Below, in pieces: positions 53,875-63,873 of a stretch of 64,000 nt of DNA. The notes under the pieces are model-generated. The model did no database searches. It had not been told where the DNA came from and worked only from the letters and a program-made list of their open reading frames with translations. Origin of the DNA: Brucella gallinifaecis (GTDB taxonomy: Bacteria; Pseudomonadota; Alphaproteobacteria; Rhizobiales; Rhizobiaceae); contig NZ_ML636808.1 of assembly GCF_006476605.1 (NCBI RefSeq), forward strand, positions 62,001-126,000, written 5' to 3'. The stretch's first letter is position 1; every line of letters starts with the position of its first letter. A program made the position numbers and the translations under genes.

Positions 53875-54117
53875 GTAAAGGGGATTATTCTGTTCCGAGT
53901 GAAAGGCAACCGCATGTCTGACTGGTTCACGCAGACAGGATCACCGCATCTGACATCCCACTCGGTGCGCAAGGGTCTTGCAACAGACCAGGAACACAAC
54001 GAGGCGACTGATAATATGCTGGAAGCCATGTTTGGCTGGAAGGATGCCAAGACATCTAAAATTTTTACCCGAAGCGCTGAACGTGCTCGGTTGGCGAGAC
54101 AAGCAATACACGAATAA
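53875..54117 (+). pseudogene. Tyrosine recombinase C-terminal remnant next to tRNA-Cys
   Basis: The frame ending at 54117 reads WFTQTGSPHLTSHSVRKGLA, then LEAMFGWKDAKTSKIFTRSA and ERARLARQAI. This is the end of an integrase of the type AHGLRKAGA ... FGW-T-K-A--YT-KA---RLA, with the catalytic His/Arg in HSVRK and Phe where the Tyr nucleophile is expected (KIFTRSA). The upstream two thirds are gone. It lies 121 bases from the 3' end of tRNA-Cys, the usual location for an island integrase. Confidence 0.65.
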
Positions 54118-54238
54118 ATTGGGATGGGATCGGACAGAAGCTATTGGCTGTAGGGGGAGGACAGAGAGTGAACGAATTGCCACACTTTTTTGAATAAACA
54201 AGATAAAACAATGCTTTGGGAGAATAATATAAGTAGGA

Positions 54239-54312
54239 TGGAGGCCTCACCCGGAATCGAACCGGGGTGCAAGGATTTGCAGTCCTCTGCGTAACCACTC
54301 CGCCATGAGGCC
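54239..54312 (-). tRNA. tRNA-Cys (anticodon GCA)
   Basis: On the minus strand GGCCTCA pairs with TGAGGCC, the discriminator is T and CCA is encoded at 54239-54241. The anticodon loop ACTGCAAAT gives GCA, and the T-arm reads CCCGG-TTCGATT-CCGGG. Length 74 nt. Its 3' end faces the accessory region and the integrase remnant. Confidence 0.96.
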
Positions 54313-54447
54313 TTGTAAAGCGCCCGATCAAATCATCCAGCACGCTCTTGATGAGTTCCAATATTGATCCTTATACACTTCGTCAAGCGTTTAGCAGCAT
54401 TTATCATAGTTTTTCCAATACCTTCTGATTATAGGCTCAGAAGAGCA

Positions 54448-55785
54448 CTATTCGTTTGGCTCGCGGTCTGAAGGCGTTTGCGGACGCGTAAGATTACCTT
54501 TGGAGAAAGTATAGCCTGTTTCCACTGCTTTGCGTCCAAATTGATTTCGCAAACGGTCTATCGCATTCTCCGCAATTGCGCGTTTTGTAGCTTGAGCATC
54601 AACCAGATCAGGGGGATCAGCAAGATCATCTGTGGACAGCTCACTCACGCCGATACCCAGCAGACGGAACTTTGTTCCATCCAGTTCTTTTTCTAACAGC
54701 TGGAGTCCCGTACGGAAAATACGATCTGCAAGCTGCGTTGGGTCCGTGAGTTGACGATTGCGAGTACGTAATTTGAAATCACGCGTCTTGAGTTTGAGTA
54801 TGATTGTGCGACCTGCAATGTCAGATGTTTTCAAGCGTCGTGAAACTTTCTCCGACAAGGCACGCAGTACCGGAACCAGATCGTCTGCTTTTGACAGATC
54901 TTCATTAAAGGTGGTTTCAGCTGAAATACTTTTCATATCATGCTCAGGTTCAACTTTACGGCTGTCCTGTCCGCGTGAAAGTCGAAAGAGCCGCTGCCCC
55001 ATGATGCCATAAGCCTTCATTAAAGAGCTCTCATCCATAGTCTGCAACTGACCGATTGTACGGATGCCATCGCTTTCCAGCTTTGCATTAAAAGATTTTC
55101 CCACTCCCCAGAGCATACTAACTGGCTTATTGCGAAGAAAATCCAGAGCTTCGGCCTCTCCTATGACCGAAAAACCGCGTGGCTTTTGAAGGTCAGAGGC
55201 GACCTTGGCGAGATATTTGCAATAGGAAAGTCCGACAGAAATGCTGATGCCTATTTCGGCTTCCACGCGTTTGGCAAAGCCAGCGAGAACCCGCGCGGCA
55301 GGAGCACGATGCAGCCGTTCTGTACCATTAAGATCCAGAAATGCTTCATCAATTGAGATAGGCTCAACAAGTGGGGTAAGATCATGCATCAATTGGCGCA
55401 CTTCACGCCCCACACGAACATATTTCTCCATATCTGGTTTGATAATTATGGCCTGAGGGCAAAGCTCCAGAGCCTTGAACATCGGCATGGCAGAACGCAC
55501 GCCATAAATGCGTGCAATATAGCAGGCTGTCGAAACTACGCCACGTGTACCACCGCCAATGATCACAGGCATATCGCGAATAGCGGGATTATCCCGCTTT
55601 TCAATAGATGCATAAAAAGCATCGCAATCCACATGAGCCAGTGAGAGCCTGTAGAGTTCAGTATGACGTATTAGCCGCGGACTGCCACAGGCATGGCAAC
55701 GTCGCGTGGTTTCAAGTTTCTGCAGCGATAAACAATCACGACAGAAGCCTTGTTCTGGACTGTTGGCTATCAGTGGATTGACCAT
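54448..55785 (-). CDS. dinB: DNA polymerase IV with N-terminal zinc-finger-like segment
   Basis: A 445-residue Y-family translesion polymerase. The catalytic acidic residues are in [15 protein letters not shown] (Asp53) and [10 protein letters not shown] (Asp/Glu near 155); thumb and little-finger domains follow. Before the polymerase core is a Cys pair set, Cys15/Cys18 and Cys30/Cys33 (FCRDC, RCHACG), likely a small zinc-binding module. The ATG at 55785 is chosen because the next ATG upstream (55821) lies against an exact SOS box at 55805-55819 that must be part of the promoter. The gene should thus be induced by DNA damage via LexA. Confidence 0.93.
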   Translation of the reverse strand: MVNPLIANSPEQGFCRDCLSLQKLETTRRCHACGSPRLIRHTELYRLSLAHVDCDAFYASIEKRDNPAIRDMPVIIGGGTRGVVSTACYIARIYGVRSAMPMFKALELCPQAIIIKPDMEKYVRVGREVRQLMHDLTPLVEPISIDEAFLDLNGTERLHRAPAARVLAGFAKRVEAEIGISISVGLSYCKYLAKVASDLQKPRGFSVIGEAEALDFLRNKPVSMLWGVGKSFNAKLESDGIRTIGQLQTMDESSLMKAYGIMGQRLFRLSRGQDSRKVEPEHDMKSISAETTFNEDLSKADDLVPVLRALSEKVSRRLKTSDIAGRTIILKLKTRDFKLRTRNRQLTDPTQLADRIFRTGLQLLEKELDGTKFRLLGIGVSELSTDDLADPPDLVDAQATKRAIAENAIDRLRNQFGRKAVETGYTFSKGNLTRPQTPSDREPNE

Positions 55786-55804
55786 GTTAACGTTCGGTTT
55801 TGAT

Positions 55805-55819
55805 GAACATAAAAGGAAC
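55805..55819 (-). promoter_or_regulatory. LexA (SOS) box of dinB
   Basis: On the minus strand GTTCCTTTTATGTTC is an exact match to the alphaproteobacterial LexA motif GTTC-N7-GTTC, 20 bases upstream of the chosen dinB start. The rest of 55820-56132 has no gene. Confidence 0.8.
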
Positions 55820-56132
55820 ATCGTCTTATAGCATTAAAATCTGCCGTTGCCACTATTACACAATAGTACTGTCAGTTGTGCACTTGACATTGCCGTGGAT
55901 ATCACCAAGTTTAGCAGTATGAATAATTGTTTCGCTTCCATACTCCATCGGGTTCACCCGATCACGGGATAGAACCCCTCGAGTCCTGCTTAGCGCAGAG
56001 GATTACGGGGGATGGATTGCCGCTTGCTTGCAAGTGAAATTACTGAAAGCGCCTTCTTCAAAAAATCAAACAATTATCCGGTCGATAGTCGTCCCGGAGT
56101 TAACCATCATTAGACAGCAGCGAGCTATCGTC

Positions 56133-56543
56133 ATGAGCGTAAAGAACCGCAATAAGCCAAAGATCGTCGTCGGTAACATTGATCACGAGCGCCTGATAAT
56201 TTTAGCCGGTAACGTTTCCGAGAAATTGGAAGAGGTTGCTGAGGAATTGTTGCAGGAGCTGGATCGTGCCAAAGTTGTACCGCAAAAAAAGTTGCCGCTT
56301 GATGTTATTTGCATGGGTTCAACGGTCGAGTTTCGTTCCAATGATGGCCATGAGCGCAAAGTAACACTGGTCTATCCCGGTGAAGCAGATATTGCACAGG
56401 GAAAGATTTCTATCCTGACGCCTATTGGTACGGCACTGATTGGCCTCGCACCCGGTCAGTCCATGTCGTGGACGGCACGCGATGGCAAGGCGCATGAGCT
56501 GAGTGTTCTGGCTGTATCTCAGGCAGAGGCAGTCGGCTCGTAA
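56133..56543 (+). CDS. rnk: Nucleoside diphosphate kinase regulator (Rnk-like, GreA/GreB C-terminal fold)
   Basis: A 136-residue protein with a short coiled N-terminal part (about 20-50: LAGNVSEKLEEVAEELLQELDRA) and a GreA/GreB-type C-terminal domain (about 60-130: MGSTVEFRSNDGHERKVTLVY, ISILTPIGTALIGLAPGQS). Length and layout match E. coli Rnk, which binds RNA polymerase but lacks the long coiled coil needed for transcript cleavage. The start ATG at 56133 gives the normal N-terminus (MSVKNRNKPKIVVGNIDHERL); upstream in-frame codons would add a basic tail without a ribosome binding site. Confidence 0.87.
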   Translation: MSVKNRNKPKIVVGNIDHERLIILAGNVSEKLEEVAEELLQELDRAKVVPQKKLPLDVICMGSTVEFRSNDGHERKVTLVYPGEADIAQGKISILTPIGTALIGLAPGQSMSWTARDGKAHELSVLAVSQAEAVGS

Positions 56544-56554
56544 TCCGGCAAAAT

Positions 56555-56588
56555 TTAGAGCATAAGTCCTATCGGGATGCGTTCTAAA
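56555..56588. repeat. Short palindromic repeat unit, copy B
   Basis: TTTAGAGCAT and ATGCGTTCTAAA are imperfect inverted arms around AAGTCCTATCGGG. It matches the unit at 10520-10546 and overlaps the terminator behind rnk by three bases. Confidence 0.45.
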
Positions 56589-56621
56589 GCCCCGGAAAAG
56601 TACCATCTTTTCCGGGGCTTT
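56586..56621. terminator. Bidirectional terminator between rnk and acnB
   Basis: AAAGCCCCGGAAAAG-TACCAT-CTTTTCCGGGGCTTT is a perfect 15-bp stem with A/T-rich ends, shared by the convergent rnk and acnB. Confidence 0.92.
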
Positions 56622-56639
56622 AATTTCATATTCTTACAC

Positions 56640-59429
56640 TTAATAATGCACTGACAATGAATCTATCGGAGCGTTTTTGGGCGGGGAAAACTTGGTCAGG
56701 TTAATTCCCTCAACGGCATTGCGATATTCTTCGATGCTTGGTGTGCGACCAAGGATTGCTGACAGAACCACCAATGGCGTCGATGCCAGCAGGGATTCGC
56801 CCTTTTTCTCGGCTGTATCCTCGACGACACGGCCCTGAAAGAGACGGGTTGAGGTTGCAAGAACCGTATCACCCTTTTCAGCTTTTTCCTGATTGCCCAT
56901 GCACAGATTGCAGCCCGGGCGCTCCAGATACAAAATATTTTCATATTCTGTACGGTTGGATGTTTTCGGCTTCACATCATCAAATTCAAAGCCAGAATAT
57001 TTCTGGAGAATTTCCCAGTCACCTTCGGCCTTTAATTCGTCAATGATATTATAGGTCGGAGCTGCGACAACGAGCGGTGCCTTGAATTCAACTTTACCCT
57101 GTTCCTTTTCAAGGTTCTTGAGCATCTGCGCGACGATCTTGATATCGCCCTTATGCACCATGCATGAACCAACAAAGCCAAGATCAACCTTCTTGTTGCC
57201 GCCATAATAGGAAACAGGCCGGATCGTGTCGTGGGTATAACGGCGCGAAACATCAGCATTGTTGACGTCCGGATCGGCAATCATCGGCTCGTTGATTTCA
57301 TCAAGATCAACTATGACTTCTGCAAAATATTTCGCATTGTCGTCCGGCTTGAGCGCCGGTTTTTCACCGGAGCGGATTTCAAAAATACGAGCATCGGCCT
57401 TGTTGATCAGCCCCTGCAAGGTCTGTGCAGCATTGTCCATGCCCTTGTCGATCATGATCTGGATGCGCGATTTGGCAATCTCAAGCGACTCGATCAGCGT
57501 TTCGTCTTCCGAAATACAAATCGATGCCTTTGCTTTCATTTCCGCTGTCCAGTCGGTGAAGGTGAAAGCCTGATCAGCCAGCAGCGTCCCGATATGAACT
57601 TCAATAATACGGCCCTGGAAAACGTTATCGCCATGCTGCTTAAGCATTTGTGCCTGTGTCGCATGAACCACGTCACGGAAATCCATGTAAGGCTGCATCG
57701 TGCCTTTGAATGTTACCTTGACCGATTGCGGAATCGGCATGGTAGCTTCGCCGGTTGCAAGTGCGAGGGCAACAGTGCCGGAATCTGCACCAAAAGCCAC
57801 ACCTTTCGACATACGGGTATGGCTGTCACCGCCGATAATGATATCCCAGTCATCCACGGTAATATCGTTGAGAACCTTGTGGATCACGTCTGTCATCGAG
57901 TGATAGACACCCTTTGGATCGCGGGCGGTAATCACACCAAAATTATTCATGAAGCTCATCAGCTTCGGAATATTGACTTGAGCCTTCTTGTCCCAGACCG
58001 ATGCCGTATGGCAGCCCGACTGATAAGCACCATCGACCAGCGGCGAAATGACAGTTGCTGCCATCGCTTCAAGTTCCTGGGCGGTCATCAGACCAGTTGT
58101 ATCCTGCGAACCGACAATGTTCACTTTTACACGCACGTCAGAACCGGCATGTAGCACTTTGCCCGGCGTGACGCCGACGGCATTGCGATTGAAAATCTTC
58201 TCAACGGCAGTCAGGCCCTGACCTTCGATCGTGATTTCCTTGTTGGGTGCGAAAACCGGAGTTGGTTCAACACCCAATGTCTGTGCTGCAAATGTCTGGA
58301 GCTTCTTGCCGAAGACGATAGCATAAGAGCTGCCTGCCTTCATGAATTCCATCTTCTGCGGGGTGAAGGAAGACGCAACATCAACCAGTTCATTGCCGGT
58401 TTCGTCGCGAAGTTTCTTGTTCTTCGTGTCGATTTTCAGAACAGTGCCGGTTTCAACTGAAAATTTCTGTTCGAGAATCGGGTTGCCGTCATTATTGAGG
58501 ATCGGCTTGCCATCTTCACCGGTCTTTTTGACCCAGTTTTTGAGGTTAATACCAATGCCACCGGTCACATCAACAGTTGTTGCGAAAATTGGCGAAATAC
58601 CGTTGGTGCCTGCAACAATTGGTGCAAAATTGACAAAAGGTACATAAGGGCTGGCCGGTTTTCCGGTCCACAAAGCCACATTATTGACGCCCGACATACG
58701 CGACGAACCAACGCCCATCGTGCCCTTTTCGGCAATCATCATAACGCGTTTATCAGGATGCTGCTCTTGCAGCGCCACGATTTCCTGCTGCGCTTGCGGC
58801 GTGATCATGCACTGGCCATGCAACTGACGGTCGGAACGCGAATGCGCCTGATTGCCTGGCGACAAAAGATCGGTTGAAATATCGCCTTCTGCGGCAATAA
58901 AAGTCACGACCTTGATTTCATCTTCTACATCCGGAAGCTTGGTGAAGAATTCGGCTTTAGCATAGCTCTCAAGGACGTCTTTCGCGACTGCGTTTCCCGC
59001 ATTATAGGCATCGCGCAGACGGAACATATCCGCATCATAAAGGAAAACCTGCGTCTTGAGGATATTACCGGCTTTCACCGCAATCGAAGCATCATCGCCA
59101 AGAGCGATATCCAGCAGAACTTCAACAGATGGGCCGCCTTTCATATGCGAAAGCAGCTCAAGGGCAAAATCCGGGGTGATTTCAGAAATGACAGTTTCAC
59201 CAAGAATGATTTTTTTCAGATATGCCGCTTTTACGCCCGCAGCGCTGGTCGTGCCGGGCAGTGTATTATAGATGAAAAACTTCAGTGCATCTGCACGATA
59301 TTCGCTCGTATGATCATCGATCAGTGCGGTGATTTCCGTAATAAGCGCACCGTCATCAATCGGCTTGGGAGCGAGCCCTTGTGTTTCTCTGCTTTTGATT
59401 TCAGCGAGGTAATCCAGATAAAGGCTCAT
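56640..59429 (-). CDS. acnB: Aconitate hydratase B (also 2-methylisocitrate dehydratase)
   Basis: A 929-residue aconitase of the AcnB type, which interconverts citrate and isocitrate through a 4Fe-4S cluster. The AcnB layout is seen: an N-terminal HEAT-like helical domain (LLSHMKGGPSVEVLLDIALGDD), then the swivel domain, then the catalytic domains with VGSCMVHKGDI and ERPGCNLCMGNQEKAEKGD, which supply the three cluster cysteines. Other core blocks are GGDSHTRMSKGVAFGADSGT and RLFQGRVVEDTAEKKGE. The order of domains differs from AcnA, so AcnB is secure. It is a single-gene unit ending at the terminator shared with rnk. Confidence 0.96.
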   Translation of the reverse strand: MSLYLDYLAEIKSRETQGLAPKPIDDGALITEITALIDDHTSEYRADALKFFIYNTLPGTTSAAGVKAAYLKKIILGETVISEITPDFALELLSHMKGGPSVEVLLDIALGDDASIAVKAGNILKTQVFLYDADMFRLRDAYNAGNAVAKDVLESYAKAEFFTKLPDVEDEIKVVTFIAAEGDISTDLLSPGNQAHSRSDRQLHGQCMITPQAQQEIVALQEQHPDKRVMMIAEKGTMGVGSSRMSGVNNVALWTGKPASPYVPFVNFAPIVAGTNGISPIFATTVDVTGGIGINLKNWVKKTGEDGKPILNNDGNPILEQKFSVETGTVLKIDTKNKKLRDETGNELVDVASSFTPQKMEFMKAGSSYAIVFGKKLQTFAAQTLGVEPTPVFAPNKEITIEGQGLTAVEKIFNRNAVGVTPGKVLHAGSDVRVKVNIVGSQDTTGLMTAQELEAMAATVISPLVDGAYQSGCHTASVWDKKAQVNIPKLMSFMNNFGVITARDPKGVYHSMTDVIHKVLNDITVDDWDIIIGGDSHTRMSKGVAFGADSGTVALALATGEATMPIPQSVKVTFKGTMQPYMDFRDVVHATQAQMLKQHGDNVFQGRIIEVHIGTLLADQAFTFTDWTAEMKAKASICISEDETLIESLEIAKSRIQIMIDKGMDNAAQTLQGLINKADARIFEIRSGEKPALKPDDNAKYFAEVIVDLDEINEPMIADPDVNNADVSRRYTHDTIRPVSYYGGNKKVDLGFVGSCMVHKGDIKIVAQMLKNLEKEQGKVEFKAPLVVAAPTYNIIDELKAEGDWEILQKYSGFEFDDVKPKTSNRTEYENILYLERPGCNLCMGNQEKAEKGDTVLATSTRLFQGRVVEDTAEKKGESLLASTPLVVLSAILGRTPSIEEYRNAVEGINLTKFSPPKNAPIDSLSVHY

Positions 59430-59607
59430 GATAATCCCAACGTCATAATGTGAAGGTCGCCGCTATGCTGCGCCACCAAACGAGAATATTAATCTGACGG
59501 TTTATTATGAGTTTCAGTTATGTCAATCAAGACTAACTGACAAGATGCCGCATTTCAGCAAGCGTGGCTGATTATTCTCTGTCACAATTTCCCGGTAACG
59601 GCCTTGC

Positions 59608-60540
59608 TCAATCACGCGAGACAGGCAGTTTGCTGGCAGTCAAATGCCTTTCGGTCAGTGCCCGCTCTTCTAGAATAGAATAGCGAAATCTAAAAAGCTT
59701 TGCCGGACGACCACCCGTGTCACTGTCGCTTTTACCTGTCTCTTCAATCAGGTCTTGCTGTTCTACCAACCGACGGAAATTCTGTTTGTGAAGCCGCAAC
59801 CCTGCGAGCGCTTCAACCGTTCGCTGAAGTTGTAAAAGTGTAAAATAATCGGGCATCAACTCGAAAACAACGGGACGGTATTTGATCTTTGCACGCAAGC
59901 GGGCAATCGCTGTCGCCAGAATGCGGCGATGATCGGCAAACATATGCTGACCTTTTTCAAGCCCCTCTTTTCCCGCCTCGTGCACAAGTCCTGCTTCAAA
60001 AAGCAGCTCATATCGATGAAGCGCCAAATCTTCGTTCCATCGCTCTCCATTCAAGCCGAATGAAAAAGCAATGCGTCTCAAACGCTGTGCAGCCAGTTCG
60101 GATGAACCGGCCTGCCTGGCCCATATGTGAAGATGGCTGTGAAGCTGAGTGACGATTTCGGGTATGCCCTGCCGATGATCTTCCCATGGAAGATAATCAT
60201 ACCAGCCACGCCAACTCGCCTGATCGGATGCAACATTATCCTCACGAACAAGTCCGAGATAACTGATTGAAATTGTACGCTCACCCTGTTTGTGGCGGTC
60301 ACGGTCTGCAAATGTATAAAGTTGCTCCAGATAGCCGACAGGATGTGCAGTTTCAGCCTGGACCCAGGCACGCAATCCCGCTTGCAAGGAACGGTGCTCC
60401 GTTTCAAATGGCCCGGAAGGTAAAGCCTGTCCTTGCCGTACTGTCATGACGCGCGGCTGTTCACCAGTTACAGCGCTCAACACAGCAATCAGCTCTGTAT
60501 GGACAACATCATTATTCAATATAATTGCTTCTTTCATCAT
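59608..60540 (-). CDS. Nudix-related transcriptional regulator (NadQ/NrtR-like)
   Basis: A 310-residue regulator. The N-terminal part is a Nudix-like fold (LNNDVVHTELIAVLSAVTGE, LPSGPFETEHRSLQAGLRAWV, YLEQLYTFADRDR), without an intact Nudix catalytic box, and the C-terminal part is a winged helix (YFTLLQLQRTVEALAGLRLH, KQNFRRLVEQQDLIEETG, then GGRPAKLFRFR). This is the arrangement of the alphaproteobacterial NAD-metabolism regulator NadQ, related to NrtR. The start at 60540 (MMKEAIILNND) fits the family; an ATG 11 codons upstream is less likely. No nad genes are adjacent here, so its targets would lie elsewhere. Confidence 0.8.
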   Translation of the reverse strand: MMKEAIILNNDVVHTELIAVLSAVTGEQPRVMTVRQGQALPSGPFETEHRSLQAGLRAWVQAETAHPVGYLEQLYTFADRDRHKQGERTISISYLGLVREDNVASDQASWRGWYDYLPWEDHRQGIPEIVTQLHSHLHIWARQAGSSELAAQRLRRIAFSFGLNGERWNEDLALHRYELLFEAGLVHEAGKEGLEKGQHMFADHRRILATAIARLRAKIKYRPVVFELMPDYFTLLQLQRTVEALAGLRLHKQNFRRLVEQQDLIEETGKSDSDTGGRPAKLFRFRYSILEERALTERHLTASKLPVSRD

Positions 60541-60622
60541 TGAGCATCTGGAATATAAAATTATTTTGCACAACAGTTTTCAAAAACAAACCATGTTTCA
60601 AAAATGCAGAGCTGGGATCATA

Positions 60623-60654
60623 AAAAAACGCGCAGGGTTCACCCGCGCGTTTTG
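60623..60654 (-). terminator. Terminator of the nrd operon
   Basis: On the minus strand AAAACGCGC / GCGCGTTTTTTT forms a stem with an inner GGGT/ACCC pair and a T7 tail, 20 bases after the nrdF stop. Confidence 0.85.
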
Positions 60655-60673
60655 TCTCTTGCTTATCAGACGA

Positions 60674-61678
<1,005 letters not shown>

Positions 61679-63850
61679 TCAAAGAGCGCAAGAGACGCAG
61701 CCTTCAACCTGCGTACCTTCAAGCGCCATCTGGCGCAGGCGGATGTAATAAATGGTCTTGATGCCCTTCTTCCATGCATAGATCTGTGCCTTGTTGATAT
61801 CGCGTGTCGTTGCGGTATCACGGAAGAAAAGTGTCAATGACAGCCCCTGATCGACATGCTGCGTTGCCGCCGCATAGGTGTCGATGATCTTTTCCGGGCC
61901 AATCTCATAGGCGTCCTGATAATATTCAAGATTATCATTCGTCATAAAGGCTGCCGGGTAATAAACACGACCAATCTTGCCTTCTTTACGAATTTCGATC
62001 TTGGAGACAATCGGGTGGATCGAAGAGGTCGAGTGGTTGATATAGGAGATCGAACCCGTTGGCGGGACGGCTTGCAGATTCTGGTTATACAGCCCGCCTT
62101 CCATGACGGATTCTTTCAGTGCCTGCCAGTCTTCCTGCGTCGGAATCGCAATGCCGGCATTCTCGAAAATTGTGCGAACTTTTTCAGTCGCAGGTTCCCA
62201 GAGCTGATCGGTATATTTGTCAAAATATTCGCCTGTCGCATATTTTGATTTCTCAAAGCCCTTGAACGAACGCCCCTGTTCAATAGCAATACGATTGGAA
62301 GCGCGAACAGCGTGATAGGCCACTGTGTAGAAATAGATATTGGTGAAATCTATGCCTTCTTCCGAACCATAGAAAATGCGTTCGCGTGCGAGATAGCCAT
62401 GCAGGTTCATCTGACCAAGGCCGATAGCGTGGCTTTCATCATTACCCCGGGCAATTGATGGAACCGAACCGATGTGACTCATGTCAGCAACCGCTGTCAA
62501 TGCACGGATCGAGGTTTCAATCGTTTTGCCAAAATCGGGACTATCCATCGCTGCCGCAATATTCAACGACCCGAGATTGCAGGAAATATCCTTGCCAAGA
62601 TGCTCATAAGACAGATCTTCATTGAAGATGCTGGCTTCACTCACCTGAAGAATTTCCGAGCAGAGATTGCTCATGGTGATGCGGCCATCAATCGGATTGG
62701 CGCGATTCACCGTATCTTCAAACATGATGTAAGGATAACCGGATTCAAACTGGATTTCCGCCAGCACCTGGAAGAAATCACGTGCATTGATCTTCTTCTT
62801 GCGGATACGACCGTCATCAACCATTTCGCGGTATTTTTCAGTGATCGAAATCTCGGTCATAGCGACGCCATAGACACGCTCGACGTCATAAGGCGAGAAA
62901 AGGTACATATCCTCGTCATTTTTGGCGAGTTCAAAGGTAATATCCGGGATCACCACGCCAAGCGAAAGCGTCTTGATACGGATTTTTTCGTCGGCATTTT
63001 CACGCTTGGTGTCGAGGAAGCGCATGATATCAGGGTGATGGGCATGCAGATAGACTGCGCCCGCACCCTGACGTGCACCAAGCTGATTGGCGTAGGAGAA
63101 ACTGTCTTCAAGCAGTTTCATCACCGGAATAATGCCGGAAGACTGGTTCTGTATCTGCTTGATTGGCGCACCGGCTTCACGAATATTGGTGAGGCTCAGC
63201 GCCACACCGCCGCCGCGCTTTGAAAGCTGCAATGCGGAATTGATAGAACGTCCAATCGATTCCATATTGTCTTCAACACGCAGCAGAAAGCACGAGACAA
63301 GTTCGCCGCGCTGCTTTTTGCCTGCATTGAGGAAGGTCGGGGTTGCCGGCTGGTAACGGCCCGAAATGATTTCATCTACCATTTCACGGGCGTGCTGTTC
63401 ATTGCCACGCGCAAGCGCCAGCGCCACCATGCAAACGCGATCTTCATAGCGTTCAAGATAGCGCTTACCGTCGAAGGTTTTCAGCGTATAGCTGGTGTAA
63501 TATTTGAACGCGCCAAGGAAGGTCGGGAAACGGAATTTCTTGTCATAGGCATGATCGAACAGATCACGCACGAAATTGAACGAGTACTGGTCCAGTACTT
63601 CCCTCTCGTAATAGCCTTCACTAACCAGATAATCGAGCTTCTCACGCAGATTGTGAAAGAACACGGTGTTCTGATTAACGTGCTGAAGGAAATATTGCTG
63701 TGCTGCCTGCCGGTCACGATAGAGCTGAATCTTACCGTCATCATCATAGAGGTTCAGCATGGCGTTCAGCGCATGATAATCCAGCGATGTTTCCGTCAGC
63801 TCTCGCGGCTTGCTGCCCGATGCCGGGGATGACTCATGCTCTTCCATGGC
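61679..63850 (-). CDS. nrdE: Class Ib ribonucleotide reductase alpha subunit
   Basis: The catalytic subunit (723 residues from the ATG at 63850; a TTG at 63898 would add 16 and overlap nrdI). It reduces ribonucleoside diphosphates. It tracks NrdE of enterobacteria: [41 protein letters not shown] with an active-site Cys, [13 protein letters not shown] with the thiyl-radical Cys, [19 protein letters not shown], and the C-terminal redox pair EGCVSCAL. It lacks the N-terminal ATP cone of class Ia NrdA. Middle gene of nrdI-nrdE-nrdF (nrdH expected beyond the window). Confidence 0.96.
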   Translation of the reverse strand, partial: AMEEHESSPASGSKPRELTETSLDYHALNAMLNLYDDDGKIQLYRDRQAAQQYFLQHVNQNTVFFHNLREKLDYLVSEGYYEREVLDQYSFNFVRDLFDHAYDKKFRFPTFLGAFKYYTSYTLKTFDGKRYLERYEDRVCMVALALARGNEQHAREMVDEIISGRYQPATPTFLNAGKKQRGELVSCFLLRVEDNMESIGRSINSALQLSKRGGGVALSLTNIREAGAPIKQIQNQSSGIIPVMKLLEDSFSYANQLGARQGAGAVYLHAHHPDIMRFLDTKRENADEKIRIKTLSLGVVIPDITFELAKNDEDMYLFSPYDVERVYGVAMTEISITEKYREMVDDGRIRKKKINARDFFQVLAEIQFESGYPYIMFEDTVNRANPIDGRITMSNLCSEILQVSEASIFNEDLSYEHLGKDISCNLGSLNIAAAMDSPDFGKTIETSIRALTAVADMSHIGSVPSIARGNDESHAIGLGQMNLHGYLARERIFYGSEEGIDFTNIYFYTVAYHAVRASNRIAIEQGRSFKGFEKSKYATGEYFDKYTDQLWEPATEKVRTIFENAGIAIPTQEDWQALKESVMEGGLYNQNLQAVPPTGSISYINHSTSSIHPIVSKIEIRKEGKIGRVYYPAAFMTNDNLEYYQDAYEIGPEKIIDTYAAATQHVDQGLSLTLFFRDTATTRDINKAQIYAWKKGIKTIYYIRLRQMALEGTQVEGCVSCAL

Positions 63851-63873
63851 GGTGGCCGTCTCGCGCTCCCGGG

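Noticed and set aside
54239-54312. Direct repeat of the tRNA-Cys 3' end as an attachment site at the left border
   Set aside because: No second copy of the T-arm/acceptor sequence was found in the window; the same holds for tRNA-Ser.
55786-55821. Upstream dinB start at 55821
   Set aside because: It would place the exact SOS box at the very start of the coding region and adds residues not typical of DinB.
57231-58154. Antisense open frame of 307 codons inside acnB
   Set aside because: It mirrors the acnB codons on the opposite strand; acnB is intact and conserved throughout.
62474-63223. Antisense open frame of 249 codons inside nrdE
   Set aside because: Shadow of nrdE with no start context or motif.
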